A DNA stretch of 64,000 bases from an uncultured Bacteroidota bacterium (GCA_902590705.1 CACIXU010000007.1:20110-84109); one strand, 5' to 3'. Counted from the first letter of the stretch, positions 19,569-29,698 are shown. The notes: generated by a model not told the origin, from the letters alone. A program made the numbers and translations.

Positions 19569-22447
19569 TGAAACTAATGAATTATAATTATATCAATATT
19601 ATTGGAAAAATGGTAGGATTAAATTCACTTATTTTAATTTTCTTTTTAGTGCTTCATCAAAAAGCGATCGGATCAAATAAGGGAGCTACAAATATTATCG
19701 AAGAAGAAAAAATTAGTAGTATAAGTAAAAACAATGAAAGGCTTAACTCTAATAATGCCAATGAAATAGCTTTTCAAAATAGTACAATTTTTCATTATGA
19801 TTTTTCGGACCTTGATTCATATAATCGACAAACTACTTCAGAGAGTAATAAAACTATAAATGATTTATCAGGAAATAATAATTATGGAACAGTTAGGAAT
19901 ATTTCAAAAGTATATTTTGATTCTGAACAAAATGCAATGTTTTTTAATGGAAAAAATGATGAAGATGCAACTGGAATTTCAATCAATAATCTAAATTATG
20001 TGAGTGGGGCATCTGATCAGCTGGAAAGTTTCACAATACAAGCAAGAATTAAAGCCAAATCAGAAACGACTAATCACCCAAGTGATGAAAGAATAATATT
20101 ATCCTTTGATAAAAGTTCTGTTTTCAGGCTTTCAATAGGTTCTGACGCAGAGACTGGTGTTGAAGGAAAAATAGTTTTTGGATTTACAAATGAGGATGGA
20201 TCGCTAACTTCCTATAATCCCAACCAATCAATTGATCTAAGGGATGACCAGTGGCATGATATAGCTGTTCAATTTAAATCAAATACCGAAAATGGAATAA
20301 AATTTTTCATAGATGGAGATCTGATTTACTCTGACCCAAATTCATATAAGCCAATTGGGGGTCAAGTGGACAATGAGACTCCAAGATATGGCAATATTGG
20401 TAATGGTAGCGAGATGACAGGTCCAACTGGAACTACGAATCCAGATAATCTGTTTTTCGGATGGATTCAGAGTGTAAAATTTTCAAGTATTCTGGAGATT
20501 GATTCTGATAATGATGGAATTGTAAACTCTGATGATATTTGTCCAAATACTTTACAAAATGAAAATGCTGATGCTCAAGGTTGTGGAGAGTCCCAAGTTG
20601 ATTCAGACCAAGATGGAGTGCCCAATATAAATGATGAATGTCCAAATACTCTTCAAAATGAAAATGCTGATAGTAAAGGATGTGGAGAATCCCAAATTGA
20701 TTCAGATTCAGACGGAACACCTGATGTAATTGATAATTGTTCTGATACCCCTAATCCTAATCAAGAGGATCATGATAACGATGGTATTGGTGATGTGTGT
20801 GATCCTGATCCAAAAATAGTTTTCTCGACATCTATTGTTAGAGAAGATGCGGAAATTGGAACCCTTGCAGGATCAGTTGAGGTAACAAGTCCAAATGGCT
20901 CTGAAATTACCTCTATAGATTTTGAAGGTTTCGGATTTTTAGCTTTAGAAAATATTTATGAAATTAGACTTATAGATAGTTTAGACTTTGAAGAAAAGGA
21001 AATATACCCTTTTACAATAACGGCTAAAACTGAGTTCGGTGAAACAATTATCGAAGGAGGTGTTGAAGTTGAAGATATTCCAAATAAGTCTTTCACCGCA
21101 AATTATTCTGTGGCAATTTTTGATACACCCGATATATTGAATTCAGATGCTGCAAGATCCGATGAAAGATATCATAATCCATTTAACAGAGGCGTTGGTA
21201 AATGGAAGATAAGAAAAAAGATTAGTGGTGGTGCTGATGCTCATTTGTTTGCTATTAAGAGTGAGCCTCCTACAACTAGGAGATCAGATGATGAAAGCGA
21301 GGGTTATCTTGCTTTTATTAATCCTCCTGACTTTAATAATCCACAAGACCACAATCAAGATAATATTTATGAGGTAGAAGTAACATTTATTAATCTTGAG
21401 GATGGAGCTGTTGAGGTGCCTGTCCCTGTGACACAATTCCAACTGCAAGTCCCAGAGGGCGCCACTAGTATACTTGAGCTTCAATCCAGGCCAGCACTAC
21501 CAGATGACGATACCGATGGTGATGGTGTTCCTGATATTATTGACAACAGTCCTGTGGTATTTAACCCAGATCAGGCAGATGAAGATGGTGACGGTGTTGG
21601 TGATGTCTCTGATGATTTTGACCATGATGGGGTTTGGAATCCTCAGGATGAATGTCCTGAGACTCCCCTTGGCGTGAAAGTTGATGCATTTGGTTGTGAA
21701 ATATTCTATCTACCTTCTGATAATTTCAATGTATACAAAACTGAAAGATGTGTTGATAATCATTCCATTGGAATTGAGTTTAAGAATATATCACATTCCT
21801 ACACTATTAATATCTCTGGTGCTATGGATTACTCTGAGATTTTTAGTGAAAAACAGTGGATCATTACCAACCTATCCAGTGGACAATACAATATCTGCCT
21901 TGGTGTCGATGGAATAAATAGTAATGAGTTTGAAAGGTGTTTCGAGATTAGGCTTAATGACCCCACTCCTCTTTCGGTATATACTAACAATTCAGATTTA
22001 ACTGCTTTAGCTGATGATACCCTTGATTCGGTTAATTTTGAAATGGCTGGCGGATCAGTTTACAATATCGAGCATAATGGCATAACAACACAGACCTCCC
22101 GATCCAGTCACTCGTTGGCCCTTAGAAAAGGTCTAAACACTGTTAGGATAACGACGGATCAAGAATGTCAAGGTGTTTTCGAAAAACAATATTTCAACTC
22201 TGAAACCATTGCCTATACACCAAATCCTTTTGAAGATGAATTGCTAATTTACGTAGGTGGGCAGGATGAAACTATTTTAGTTGAAATATTTACTACAGCT
22301 GGAAAACTCATTAGTTCTGATTATTACAAGCTCAATGAGTCTGATAGAAATATTTCAGTCAATACTTCTAATTATAAAATGGGAAGTTATTTATTCAAGG
22401 TTAATGCAAATACGGTGAAAAAATCTTTTATGGCCATAAAAAAATAA
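19568..22447 (+). CDS. LamG-TSP3 surface protein with type IX sorting tail
   Basis: About 959 residues from the ATG at 19568, which overlaps the preceding TGA (TGATG); a TTG at 19565 is less likely. N-terminal signal segment ([19 protein letters not shown]), LamG/concanavalin-like domain (about 75-307), TSP3 Ca-binding repeats (about 311-416, DSDNDGI and DICPNT units), a cadherin-like module, the conserved SGGADAHLF domain and a second TSP3 group. The type IX tail is the same as in the giant protein. From codon 637 onward it is identical to the giant protein; the front differs and has no DUF285 repeats. It is expected to be secreted through the type IX system and exposed at the cell surface. 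Confidence 0.9.
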   Translation: MKLMNYNYINIIGKMVGLNSLILIFFLVLHQKAIGSNKGATNIIEEEKISSISKNNERLNSNNANEIAFQNSTIFHYDFSDLDSYNRQTTSESNKTINDLSGNNNYGTVRNISKVYFDSEQNAMFFNGKNDEDATGISINNLNYVSGASDQLESFTIQARIKAKSETTNHPSDERIILSFDKSSVFRLSIGSDAETGVEGKIVFGFTNEDGSLTSYNPNQSIDLRDDQWHDIAVQFKSNTENGIKFFIDGDLIYSDPNSYKPIGGQVDNETPRYGNIGNGSEMTGPTGTTNPDNLFFGWIQSVKFSSILEIDSDNDGIVNSDDICPNTLQNENADAQGCGESQVDSDQDGVPNINDECPNTLQNENADSKGCGESQIDSDSDGTPDVIDNCSDTPNPNQEDHDNDGIGDVCDPDPKIVFSTSIVREDAEIGTLAGSVEVTSPNGSEITSIDFEGFGFLALENIYEIRLIDSLDFEEKEIYPFTITAKTEFGETIIEGGVEVEDIPNKSFTANYSVAIFDTPDILNSDAARSDERYHNPFNRGVGKWKIRKKISGGADAHLFAIKSEPPTTRRSDDESEGYLAFINPPDFNNPQDHNQDNIYEVEVTFINLEDGAVEVPVPVTQFQLQVPEGATSILELQSRPALPDDDTDGDGVPDIIDNSPVVFNPDQADEDGDGVGDVSDDFDHDGVWNPQDECPETPLGVKVDAFGCEIFYLPSDNFNVYKTERCVDNHSIGIEFKNISHSYTINISGAMDYSEIFSEKQWIITNLSSGQYNICLGVDGINSNEFERCFEIRLNDPTPLSVYTNNSDLTALADDTLDSVNFEMAGGSVYNIEHNGITTQTSRSSHSLALRKGLNTVRITTDQECQGVFEKQYFNSETIAYTPNPFEDELLIYVGGQDETILVEIFTTAGKLISSDYYKLNESDRNISVNTSNYKMGSYLFKVNANTVKKSFMAIKK

Positions 22448-23148
22448 CAATATGAAATATCTTCTTTACTTGACGGTTTTTTGTTTGTTAGCTTGTTCAT
22501 CAAATGATGAAACAGTAGCTTTATCTGACCTTTACCCAGGGTCTTTTAACTTAGAATATCCTGAAAATGAACAAGCTTGCCTTGACGGAAGTGTTTTGAA
22601 TGATTTACAAAGTAAAGTCAATCTTAGATGGACCTCTAGTAAAAATTCATCAAAGTACCAGATAAGTATTAAAAACCTAAATGATAATAGCAATTTGATA
22701 TTCGAGAGTAACTCCAACAGTCAAGAAGTTATTTTAAAACACGGAGAGCCCTATGCTTGGAAAGTTACCGCTGAAGTACCTGAAAGTGGTTCCTCTTTAA
22801 CTAGTAAAGAATGGCGTTTTTATTTGGCTGGTTTAGGAGAGGTAAATTATGCCCCTTTCCCACCAGAGTTGATCTCACCAAGACCTTCGGCTAAGGTGAA
22901 TTTAAACTCAAATGATCAAGTATTACTCAACTGGTCCTGTTCCGATCCTGATGGCGATATAAAAGGCTATAAAGTATATCTAGACTCAACAGATGGATCT
23001 AACCTTATTGCAAGTTTCGATGAAACTAAAAACCAGGTATTAATTGCCGTTAGCGCGACAGCTGAAACAAATTACTTTTGGAAAGTAATAGCTTACGATA
23101 ATCAAGGTAATACCGCCTCATCTGGGGTATATTCTTTTAGTACTAATT
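21476..23148 (+). repeat. 1,673-base perfect direct repeat, copy B
   Basis: Second copy of 17894-19566, in the same orientation and 3,582 bases downstream. It ends where the two lipoprotein stops diverge: TGA followed by TG in copy A, TAA in copy B. Downstream sequence shows no further likeness. Confidence 0.95.
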
Positions 23149-23150
23149 AA
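22452..23150 (+). CDS. fibronectin type III-like lipoprotein, copy B
   Basis: 232 residues, identical to the lipoprotein at 18870: lipobox FCLLAC and two FN3-like beta-sandwich modules. It begins 4 bases after the stop of the LamG-TSP3 protein, repeating the arrangement of adhesin followed by lipoprotein. Unlike copy A it ends in TAA and has no overlapping downstream gene; the next gene starts 20 bases later and is unrelated. The pairing of one lipoprotein with each adhesin, kept in both units, suggests that the two proteins function together. Confidence 0.88.
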   Translation: MKYLLYLTVFCLLACSSNDETVALSDLYPGSFNLEYPENEQACLDGSVLNDLQSKVNLRWTSSKNSSKYQISIKNLNDNSNLIFESNSNSQEVILKHGEPYAWKVTAEVPESGSSLTSKEWRFYLAGLGEVNYAPFPPELISPRPSAKVNLNSNDQVLLNWSCSDPDGDIKGYKVYLDSTDGSNLIASFDETKNQVLIAVSATAETNYFWKVIAYDNQGNTASSGVYSFSTN

Positions 23151-23170
23151 ACATTGTATAAATATTTATT

Positions 23171-24007
23171 ATGCAGGAGATTATGAATTATTTCGAAGGT
23201 ATACCGAGTCTTCATCGCAGTTTCATCCTTGTAGGAGGAATTACATTATTTTGGCTACTCGAGGGGATTTTTCCATTATTTAAATTTGATTACAAAAAAT
23301 GGCGACATGCAATACCTAATATTTTTTTCACTTTAACTACGGTTTTAATTAACTTCATACTTGCGTTTATATTACTTAAAACATCAGATTGGACTATTGC
23401 TAATGGTTTTGGAATTTTACATTGGATTCCAGAAACTCCGCTCTGGTTAGAGGTATTGTTAGGGGTTATTTTTTTAGACTTTATTGGCGCATATTTACCC
23501 CATTATGTTGAGCATCAAATTAAACCGCTTTGGATGATCCATCTAGTTCATCATAGTGATCATAATGTAGATACCACTACTGCAAATAGACACCATCCAC
23601 TTGAGAGTATCGTTCGTTTTAGCTTTACACTATTAGGGGTTTTCTTATTAGGGACTTCGATTGGAATTATAATGTTATATCAAGCTTTGTCAGTAGTTTC
23701 CTCACAATTTAATCACGCAAACATAAGACTTCCAAAGAAAATTGATCTTTGGATTAGCTATTTGCTAGTTTCTCCTGATATGCATAAAACTCACCATCAC
23801 TTTAGATTGCCCTATACTGATAAAAATTATGGTAATATTTTTTCTATATGGGATAGGTTATTAGGAACATTTGCAACATTTGACCGAGATAAAATCGTTT
23901 ATGGAGTTGATGTTTTTCCAGATGAGAAAAAAAATAATAAAATCGAAAGTTTATTGAAACAGCCCTTTGAAAAATATCAAAGACCAACTATGGGTCAAAC
24001 AGACTGA
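23171..24007 (+). CDS. sterol desaturase / fatty acid hydroxylase-family membrane protein
   Basis: 278 residues with about four membrane segments. The di-iron histidine clusters of the family are present in order: HYVEH near residue 112, HLVHHSDHNVD near 124, NRHHPLE near 139, and HKTHHHF near 201. Such enzymes hydroxylate or desaturate lipids in the inner membrane using O2; the lipid here is unknown. Its 3' end overlaps hisS on the other strand by 13 bases, tail to tail. It follows the adhesin cassette but shares no sequence with it. Confidence 0.87.
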   Translation: MQEIMNYFEGIPSLHRSFILVGGITLFWLLEGIFPLFKFDYKKWRHAIPNIFFTLTTVLINFILAFILLKTSDWTIANGFGILHWIPETPLWLEVLLGVIFLDFIGAYLPHYVEHQIKPLWMIHLVHHSDHNVDTTTANRHHPLESIVRFSFTLLGVFLLGTSIGIIMLYQALSVVSSQFNHANIRLPKKIDLWISYLLVSPDMHKTHHHFRLPYTDKNYGNIFSIWDRLLGTFATFDRDKIVYGVDVFPDEKKNNKIESLLKQPFEKYQRPTMGQTD

Positions 24008-25386
24008 CTTAATTTTTCTAAGGTAGAGACGATTGATGAAATTGAGTGTTTCGATTGATTTCCAGTTCTCATATCCTTAACCACAAATATATCATTTTTT
24101 ATTTCCTCTGGACCAATCATAATAACAAATGGAATTGATCTTTGATCCGCATAATTCATTTGCTTCTTTAATTTAACCTCTTTAGGATAAAACTCACAGG
24201 AAATTTGTCGATCTCTAATTTTTGATAGCTTTTTAAAAGAAAATTCTGCGTTTTTATCGCCAAAGTTTAAAAACAAAAAATTTGACTGATTCTGAAGGGT
24301 TTCTGGAAATAAATTTAACTGCTCCATAACTAGGAAAATTCGATCAAAGCCAAAAGATATACCAAATCCACTTGTGTTTTTTAAACCAAATTGATTTGTA
24401 AGATTGTCATATCTTCCTCCACCACCAATGGAACCCATTCTTATATCCTTGGGAGGAATAACTTCCAAAATAAGACCTGTATAGTAATTTAGTCCCCTAG
24501 CTAAACTAGAATCAAAATCTAGGGATACAACATCAAGAGATTTCTCCGCTAATTGCTTATGAACAAATTTTAATTCCTCAATACCCTGATTAGAAATATT
24601 GATACCCGATAAAATAGATTCGACCTGGGAAATTTGAGATTTAAAGTCTCCATTTAAAGATAAAAATGGTTTTAGACGATCGATTGCCTTTTGATCAAAA
24701 CCTTTTTCTAATAATTCTTTTATAACTCCTTTCTCCCCTATTTTGGTCAACTTATCCAATGCAACAGTAAAATCAATCAGCTGAGATTTTGCACCAATTA
24801 ATTCTGCAATCCCAGCAAGAATTTTTCTATGATTAATCTTTATTTTAATTCCTTTTAAATTTAAATTGGAAAAAACACGGTCATATAAAAGTATTCCCTC
24901 TACTTCTTGCCATAAAGATGGTTCACCGACAACATCAGCATCACATTGTAAAAACTCCCGAAACCTTCCATTTTGAGGACGGTCAGCACGCCATACATTT
25001 TGAATTTGATATCGTCTGAAAGGAAATTTAATCTCATTTTGATTTTGTGAAACATAACGTGCGAGCGGAACAGTTAGATCATATCTTAATGCTTTTTGAG
25101 AAATGGACTTAGAAAACTTTTGAATATTTCCACTTTCCAAAGCTTTAATATCACCCTGCTTAATCTTTTCACCAGAATTTAATATTTTAAAAATAAGACG
25201 ATCGCCTTCCTCACCGTATTTGCCGAATAGTGTCTCAGAGCTTTCAAAAGAGGGGGTTTCTAGAGGTTGAAAGCCAAAGGTTTCAAAAATGGTTATCAAA
25301 TTATCTTTTAAATAATTCCGCTTTGCTAAAATATTAGCTGAAAAGTCTCGAGTTCCCTTGGGTATATTTGGTTTAATTACTGACAT
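23995..25386 (-). CDS. hisS: histidyl-tRNA synthetase
   Basis: 463 residues, class II synthetase that charges tRNA-His. The N-terminal PKGTRDF is the family signature; RYDLTVPLARYV follows near residue 100, motif 2 (GRFREFLQCDADVVG) near 140, the His-A segment GLNYYTG near 300, and motif 3-type GGGGRYD and GFGISFGFDRI near 317-345. The C-terminal anticodon-binding domain is present. It lies 36 bases downstream of a DUF6495-like gene and probably shares its transcript. Its stop lies inside the convergent hydroxylase gene. Confidence 0.96.
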   Translation of the reverse strand: MSVIKPNIPKGTRDFSANILAKRNYLKDNLITIFETFGFQPLETPSFESSETLFGKYGEEGDRLIFKILNSGEKIKQGDIKALESGNIQKFSKSISQKALRYDLTVPLARYVSQNQNEIKFPFRRYQIQNVWRADRPQNGRFREFLQCDADVVGEPSLWQEVEGILLYDRVFSNLNLKGIKIKINHRKILAGIAELIGAKSQLIDFTVALDKLTKIGEKGVIKELLEKGFDQKAIDRLKPFLSLNGDFKSQISQVESILSGINISNQGIEELKFVHKQLAEKSLDVVSLDFDSSLARGLNYYTGLILEVIPPKDIRMGSIGGGGRYDNLTNQFGLKNTSGFGISFGFDRIFLVMEQLNLFPETLQNQSNFLFLNFGDKNAEFSFKKLSKIRDRQISCEFYPKEVKLKKQMNYADQRSIPFVIMIGPEEIKNDIFVVKDMRTGNQSKHSISSIVSTLEKLSQSV

Positions 25387-25422
25387 TTGATATGTTGTAT
25401 AACAAAGATGATATAATTCTAT

Positions 25423-25896
25423 TTATTTTGAAAGAAAACTTTTCAAGTCCTCGTATACAGTTCCATCTCTAGCCACGGCCCCTTTTTTTATGAGCTTAAA
25501 GATTTCTTTTTTAAAATCTTTCCCAAAATCTCTTGAGGATTCAAAAACACTAACCCTATCATCTTTAATATTTTTAATTAACCAGTTTTTGTGGTGTTCG
25601 TCAAAAAATGAGGGACAATCTTTAGTTTGCTTGATTAAAATTAAATCAATTTTATTATCAAAACATTTAAAAAGAAACAATAATTGATCATTCCTATGTT
25701 CTAAATATTTAATGTTATCTAATACGTCATTCCAGACTATATCACTAAAAGCATCTAACTTTTTATTCGTTAATTCAGGATCTTCAGACTTGATTTGATC
25801 CCACTTTTTCTTGTCAATTGAATGAGCTGCCAAAAACCTTGAAAACTCATTGTGTAATGCTTTGAATTGTTCTTTTGTGAGACGGGCGTATTCCAT
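25423..25896 (-). CDS. DUF6495-like conserved flavobacterial protein
   Basis: 157 residues, no signal peptide or membrane segment, many Asp, Lys and Phe residues. The opening MEYARLTKEQFKALHNEF, then LDAFSDIVWNDVL, KYLEHR and LFLFKCF resemble a small family (DUF6495 as I recall it) found across flavobacteria. No function is established to my knowledge. It is just upstream of hisS with a 36-base gap, and downstream of the rplI terminator, so it likely starts the hisS transcript. The family name should be confirmed by a profile search. Confidence 0.7.
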   Translation of the reverse strand: MEYARLTKEQFKALHNEFSRFLAAHSIDKKKWDQIKSEDPELTNKKLDAFSDIVWNDVLDNIKYLEHRNDQLLFLFKCFDNKIDLILIKQTKDCPSFFDEHHKNWLIKNIKDDRVSVFESSRDFGKDFKKEIFKLIKKGAVARDGTVYEDLKSFLSK

Positions 25897-25910
25897 ATAA
25901 TTGATTTCAT

Positions 25911-25936
25911 AAAAAAAACCCCACTCGAGGCGGGGT
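25911..25936 (-). terminator. rho-independent terminator of the rpsF-rpsR-rplI operon
   Basis: Read on the minus strand: an 8-pair stem with arms AACCCCGC and GTGGGGTT (one G-T pair), a short CTCGA-type loop, and a run of eight T. It begins about 20 bases after the rplI stop and ends 15 bases before the next gene. Confidence 0.88.
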
Positions 25937-25957
25937 TATATTCTGAAAAATTTAAAA

Positions 25958-26410
25958 CTACTTTTTCTCTGGAATAACATCAAAAGGATACTGTATAGAA
26001 ACATCTCTATGCAATCTTATGTTTGCTGTATAACTTCCAATTCTTTTAATTGTTTTTCCGGGAATAGAAATCGCATTTTTATCAATGCTGTGACCTTTAG
26101 ATTCAAATTCTTTGGCTAAATCTAAAGCAGAAACAGATCCAAATAGTTTATCGCCACTAGAGACCTTAGAAGATATTTTAATAACTATATCAGATAATTT
26201 TTTTCCCAATGCATTAGCATCGCTAATAATTTTCTTCTCCTTAAAAGCTTTTTGTTTTAAATTTTCTGCTAAAACTTTTTTAGCTGATACAGTCGCTAAA
26301 ATTGCCTTTCCTTGGGGAATGAGGAAATTTCTTCCATAACCGTTTTTTACTTTCACTAGGTCATCTTTAAAGCCTAAATTTTCAACGTTTTGTTTCAAAA
26401 TTAATTCCAT
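25958..26410 (-). CDS. rplI: 50S ribosomal protein bL9
   Basis: 150 residues, usual length. The N-terminal RNA-binding domain carries MELILKQNVENLGFKDDLV and VKNGYGRNFLIPQGKA, the bL9 signature; a long helix and the C-terminal domain (GKTIKRIGSYTANIRLH) follow. Third gene of the operon, 12 bases after rpsR and followed by a strong terminator. Confidence 0.97.
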   Translation of the reverse strand: MELILKQNVENLGFKDDLVKVKNGYGRNFLIPQGKAILATVSAKKVLAENLKQKAFKEKKIISDANALGKKLSDIVIKISSKVSSGDKLFGSVSALDLAKEFESKGHSIDKNAISIPGKTIKRIGSYTANIRLHRDVSIQYPFDVIPEKK

Positions 26411-26422
26411 CGATATAAATAT

Positions 26423-26719
26423 TTATTTAAGCAAATCTCCAACATACGGCATTAAAGCAAGATGACGAGCTCTTTTTACAGCAACTGATACTTTTCTTTG
26501 ATACTTAAGGGAGGTGCCAGTGAGACGTCGAGGTAATATCTTACCTTGTTCGTTAACAAATTTTATGAGAAAGTCAGGATCTTTATAATCTACATATTTT
26601 ATACCTGAACGCTTAAATCTACAATACTTTTTTTTGATATTAGTGTCAATATTAAGCGGAGTCAAATATCTAATTTGTCCTTCTTTTTTTCCACTAGATT
26701 GCTCTTCTATTTTTGACAT
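26423..26719 (-). CDS. rpsR: 30S ribosomal protein bS18
   Basis: 98 residues. [18 protein letters not shown], the [14 protein letters not shown] core and the ending [11 protein letters not shown] are typical of Bacteroidota bS18. It binds bS6 on the platform of the small subunit; in Flavobacterium ribosomes bS18, bS6 and bS21 were reported to cover the anti-Shine-Dalgarno end of 16S rRNA, which fits the lack of Shine-Dalgarno sequences in this window. It lies 3 bases after rpsF. Confidence 0.97.
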   Translation of the reverse strand: MSKIEEQSSGKKEGQIRYLTPLNIDTNIKKKYCRFKRSGIKYVDYKDPDFLIKFVNEQGKILPRRLTGTSLKYQRKVSVAVKRARHLALMPYVGDLLK

Positions 26720-26722
26720 AAA

Positions 26723-27067
26723 TTAAACTTTAACCTTAGATAAATTTCTTTTCTTTCTCTTATCAGCCCATTCAAGTGCATGAATATCAAGTTTTACAGT
26801 TAAAAATCGCATTACTCTCTCATCTCTTCTAAATTCTATTTCGAGAGAGTTGATTACATTTGCATCCGATTCAAATTGGAGTAAATGATAAAATCCACTA
26901 TTCTTGTTTTGAATAGGATATGCAAGTTTTTTTAGTCCCCAATCCTCTTTATGATTTAGTTTAGAATTAGTTGACTTCAAGAAAGACTCATATTTTTTTA
27001 CTGCTTCCTCTATCTGTTTGTCAGATAGAACGGGATTTAGAATGAAAACAGCCTCATAATGATTCAT
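26723..27067 (-). CDS. rpsF: 30S ribosomal protein bS6
   Basis: 114 residues. MNHYEAVFILNPVLSD, a central GLKKLAYPIQNKNSGFYHLL and RRDERVMRFLTVKLD give the bS6 ferredoxin-like fold. First gene of the rpsF-rpsR-rplI operon, with a good promoter just upstream. No Shine-Dalgarno sequence precedes the ATG. Confidence 0.97.
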   Translation of the reverse strand: MNHYEAVFILNPVLSDKQIEEAVKKYESFLKSTNSKLNHKEDWGLKKLAYPIQNKNSGFYHLLQFESDANVINSLEIEFRRDERVMRFLTVKLDIHALEWADKRKKRNLSKVKV

Positions 27068-27087
27068 ATTTTTCTTTTTTAGAGTTG

Positions 27088-27119
27088 CAAAAATAATCTA
27101 ATATTATATCTAGACCAAA
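27088..27119 (-). promoter_or_regulatory. Bacteroidota promoter of rpsF operon
   Basis: On the minus strand, TTTG (27116-27119) is followed after 20 bases by TATTTTTG (27088-27095), a full match to TTTG-n19/21-TAnnTTTG. Transcription would begin near 27081, about 14 bases before the rpsF start. The rest of the A+T-rich 183-base gap to priA (27068-27250) holds nothing else that I can recognise. Confidence 0.7.
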
Positions 27120-27250
27120 ATAATCTTCAATAAATAATTAATATTAAATCATTAACAATTATTTAATTCTACAAAATTAAATCTATAAAAATTAATTATA
27201 CCATTTGATTGTTTAAAAATGGCTAAAATTTAAAATCAGTTTCTTATAAA

Positions 27251-29698
27251 TCAATAGGGGTCAACATTAACAGCTACTTTACAAGATCTAAACTTACCCA
27301 CAGATTCAAAACTTTTCATAGTAATATTAATCAATTTTTTCAGTTCATTTCTTGATTGTTGCTTTCCTATCTTAATAAGAATTTGCATATGATACTGATT
27401 TCTCATTCTTGCAATTGGTGCAAAAACAGGACCTAATATTTCTCCTTTATAGGACTGATCTAAGACATTAAAAATCCACTTAGAGGCTATCCTTACGGTT
27501 TCCACATCTCTATGTTTGATAACAATTCTTGTCAGTCTATAAAATGGTGGATAATGATATTCTAAACGTTCTTTTAATTGTTGCTCCAACATTTTTTCGT
27601 AATCAGATTTAATTACTTGTTGAATTATGGGATGATCAGGTTGATATGTTTGTATCAACACTTTACCTCGGGTATTTTTTCTTCCCGCCCTGCCTGAAAC
27701 TTGACTTAGCATTTGATAGGTTCTTTCATGAGCCCTAAAATCTGGAAAATTTAGCAAATGATCAGCATTTAATACACCAACCAAATGGACATTTTCAAAA
27801 TCAAGTCCTTTCACAACCATCTGAGTTCCTACCAATATCTTAATATCTCCATCAACAAATGCATTAATTAATTTATCAAAAGCCCACTTCCCCCTTGTAG
27901 TGTCCCAATCCATTCTGGCCGTTTTAACTTTTGGGAAGAAACTTTCTACTTGCTCCTGAATTTGTTGGGTACCAACTCCTTTAGTTTGAAGTTGGACGCT
28001 TCCACAGGCATGACATTGAATAGGAGCGGCAATGCTGAATCCACAGTAATGACACTTTAGTTGTTTACTAGGCTGGTGAAAAGTTAAACTAACGTCACAC
28101 TGATTACATTGAGGAGTATGACCACAATCCAAACACTCCATTACAGGAGCATAACCTCTTTGATTTTGAAATAAAATGACTTGTTTGTCATTAGACAAAG
28201 TAGTTTCTATTGTGTCTATCAGGGTATTCGAAAAAGCCCCATTCATTTCCTTTTTTTTATAAGATAATTTTAGGTCGATTGTTACTATTTCTGGAAGTTC
28301 AATATTCCCAAATCTTTCATTTAGCCGAACGCCTCCAAACTTATCTTTCATTAAATTAAATGAACTTTCAATTGAAGGAGTAGCAGACCCCATTAATATT
28401 TTAGCATTGTAGATTCTTGAAAGGATAATAGCAGTATCTCTTGCGTGATAACGGGGAGCAGGATCAAATTGTTTATAGGATAATTCATGCTCCTCATCAA
28501 TGATAATCAAACCTAATTGATAAAATGGGAGGAAAATTGCTGAGCGAGTCCCTACAACGACTCTAGCTTTAGAACTATTATTTAAAACATTATACCAAAC
28601 TTCAGTTCTTTCATGTATAGAAAATTTGGAATGATAAACAGTAACATTTTTACCAAATCTTGACTGAAGGCGCATAACCATTTGAGGGGTAAGTGATATT
28701 TCAGGAAGCATATAAAGGACTTGATCTCCTCTTTCTACAGCTTTGGAAATTAATTCCATATAAATCTCAGTCTTACCTGAACCAGTTACCCCCTGAAATA
28801 ATACAATATCCTTGCAATCAAAAGCTGACTCAATTTTTAACAAAGATGTTTTTTGATTTTTTGATAGGGCAGTTAATTTATCTTTTTTATCAAAATCATA
28901 TAATAATCGATCCTCTCGAAAATAAGTATCCTCCAAAATACCCTTAGAAATCATCACCTTTAAAACATTGCTGTTAAGAGATGTTCTCCTAAGTAAATCA
29001 GGTACTTTCTTCCATTCGCTGCCACTTGGATTATTTTCGAAAACACCCATTAGTAGCTGTTTTTGTTTTGGAGAATTTTTTAAACTATGAAATAATTTTT
29101 TGAGAGATTCTTCAGAGGATAAAGAATTTAACAATCTAGCATACCTAATTTTTTTAGGCCTATACTTTTTAACTATTTTTTGATTTAAATCAATGTAACC
29201 CTTTGTAAACATGCCCTGGATCACTCCTAAAACACTTTTTTTGTCAAGTATTTCAGTTATTTCTTTTATAGAAAGTGACTTTGCCTCAAGAGCTTCTATA
29301 ACCAAATACTCTTCATCAGTCATAACAGACTTTTCATCAAGAAATTCTTTTTTAACTATCTCTGTTTCACTTTCCAATAAAAAAGTAGCCGGAAAGGCAG
29401 CGCGCATAACCTCTCCCAATTTACAATGATAGTAATCCGAAATCCATTGCCACAATTTTAATTGATTCTCTGATATAGAGGGAAAATCTTCTAATATAAA
29501 TTCAATAAATTTTGGAGTATACCTTTGAGGTTGAATAACGTGAAGTTTAATTACAACCCCAGTATAAACCTTTGACTTTCCAAAAGATACAGCTACTCGA
29601 AATCCAGGTTTTAAAAAATAGTAGTCCTGTTCTTCAACCGCATAAGTATAGGTTTTGTCAAGCGCTAAGGGAAGAATTACATCAGCGTAATAAAGCAT
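27251..29698 (-). CDS. priA: primosomal replication helicase PriA
   Basis: 815 residues. N-terminal DNA-binding domain (PLALDKTYTYAV, PGFRVAVSFG), Walker A GVTGSGKT (303-310), DEEH box near 400, and the zinc-binding insert with eight Cys in CLDCGHTPQCNQC, CHYCGFSIAAPIQCHACG near 518-560. Helicase motifs QEQVESFFP, GTQMVVKGLDF and SQVSGRAGRK follow. It restarts stalled replication forks by loading the primosome. It lies 26 bases after the YihY-like gene on the same strand and is probably co-transcribed with it. Confidence 0.96.
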   Translation of the reverse strand: MLYYADVILPLALDKTYTYAVEEQDYYFLKPGFRVAVSFGKSKVYTGVVIKLHVIQPQRYTPKFIEFILEDFPSISENQLKLWQWISDYYHCKLGEVMRAAFPATFLLESETEIVKKEFLDEKSVMTDEEYLVIEALEAKSLSIKEITEILDKKSVLGVIQGMFTKGYIDLNQKIVKKYRPKKIRYARLLNSLSSEESLKKLFHSLKNSPKQKQLLMGVFENNPSGSEWKKVPDLLRRTSLNSNVLKVMISKGILEDTYFREDRLLYDFDKKDKLTALSKNQKTSLLKIESAFDCKDIVLFQGVTGSGKTEIYMELISKAVERGDQVLYMLPEISLTPQMVMRLQSRFGKNVTVYHSKFSIHERTEVWYNVLNNSSKARVVVGTRSAIFLPFYQLGLIIIDEEHELSYKQFDPAPRYHARDTAIILSRIYNAKILMGSATPSIESSFNLMKDKFGGVRLNERFGNIELPEIVTIDLKLSYKKKEMNGAFSNTLIDTIETTLSNDKQVILFQNQRGYAPVMECLDCGHTPQCNQCDVSLTFHQPSKQLKCHYCGFSIAAPIQCHACGSVQLQTKGVGTQQIQEQVESFFPKVKTARMDWDTTRGKWAFDKLINAFVDGDIKILVGTQMVVKGLDFENVHLVGVLNADHLLNFPDFRAHERTYQMLSQVSGRAGRKNTRGKVLIQTYQPDHPIIQQVIKSDYEKMLEQQLKERLEYHYPPFYRLTRIVIKHRDVETVRIASKWIFNVLDQSYKGEILGPVFAPIARMRNQYHMQILIKIGKQQSRNELKKLINITMKSFESVGKFRSCKVAVNVDPY

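Noticed and set aside
27068..27250. Small gene or RNA in the gap between rpsF and priA
   Set aside because: Apart from the rpsF promoter the gap is plain A+T-rich sequence with no frame, hairpin or RNA signature that I can support.
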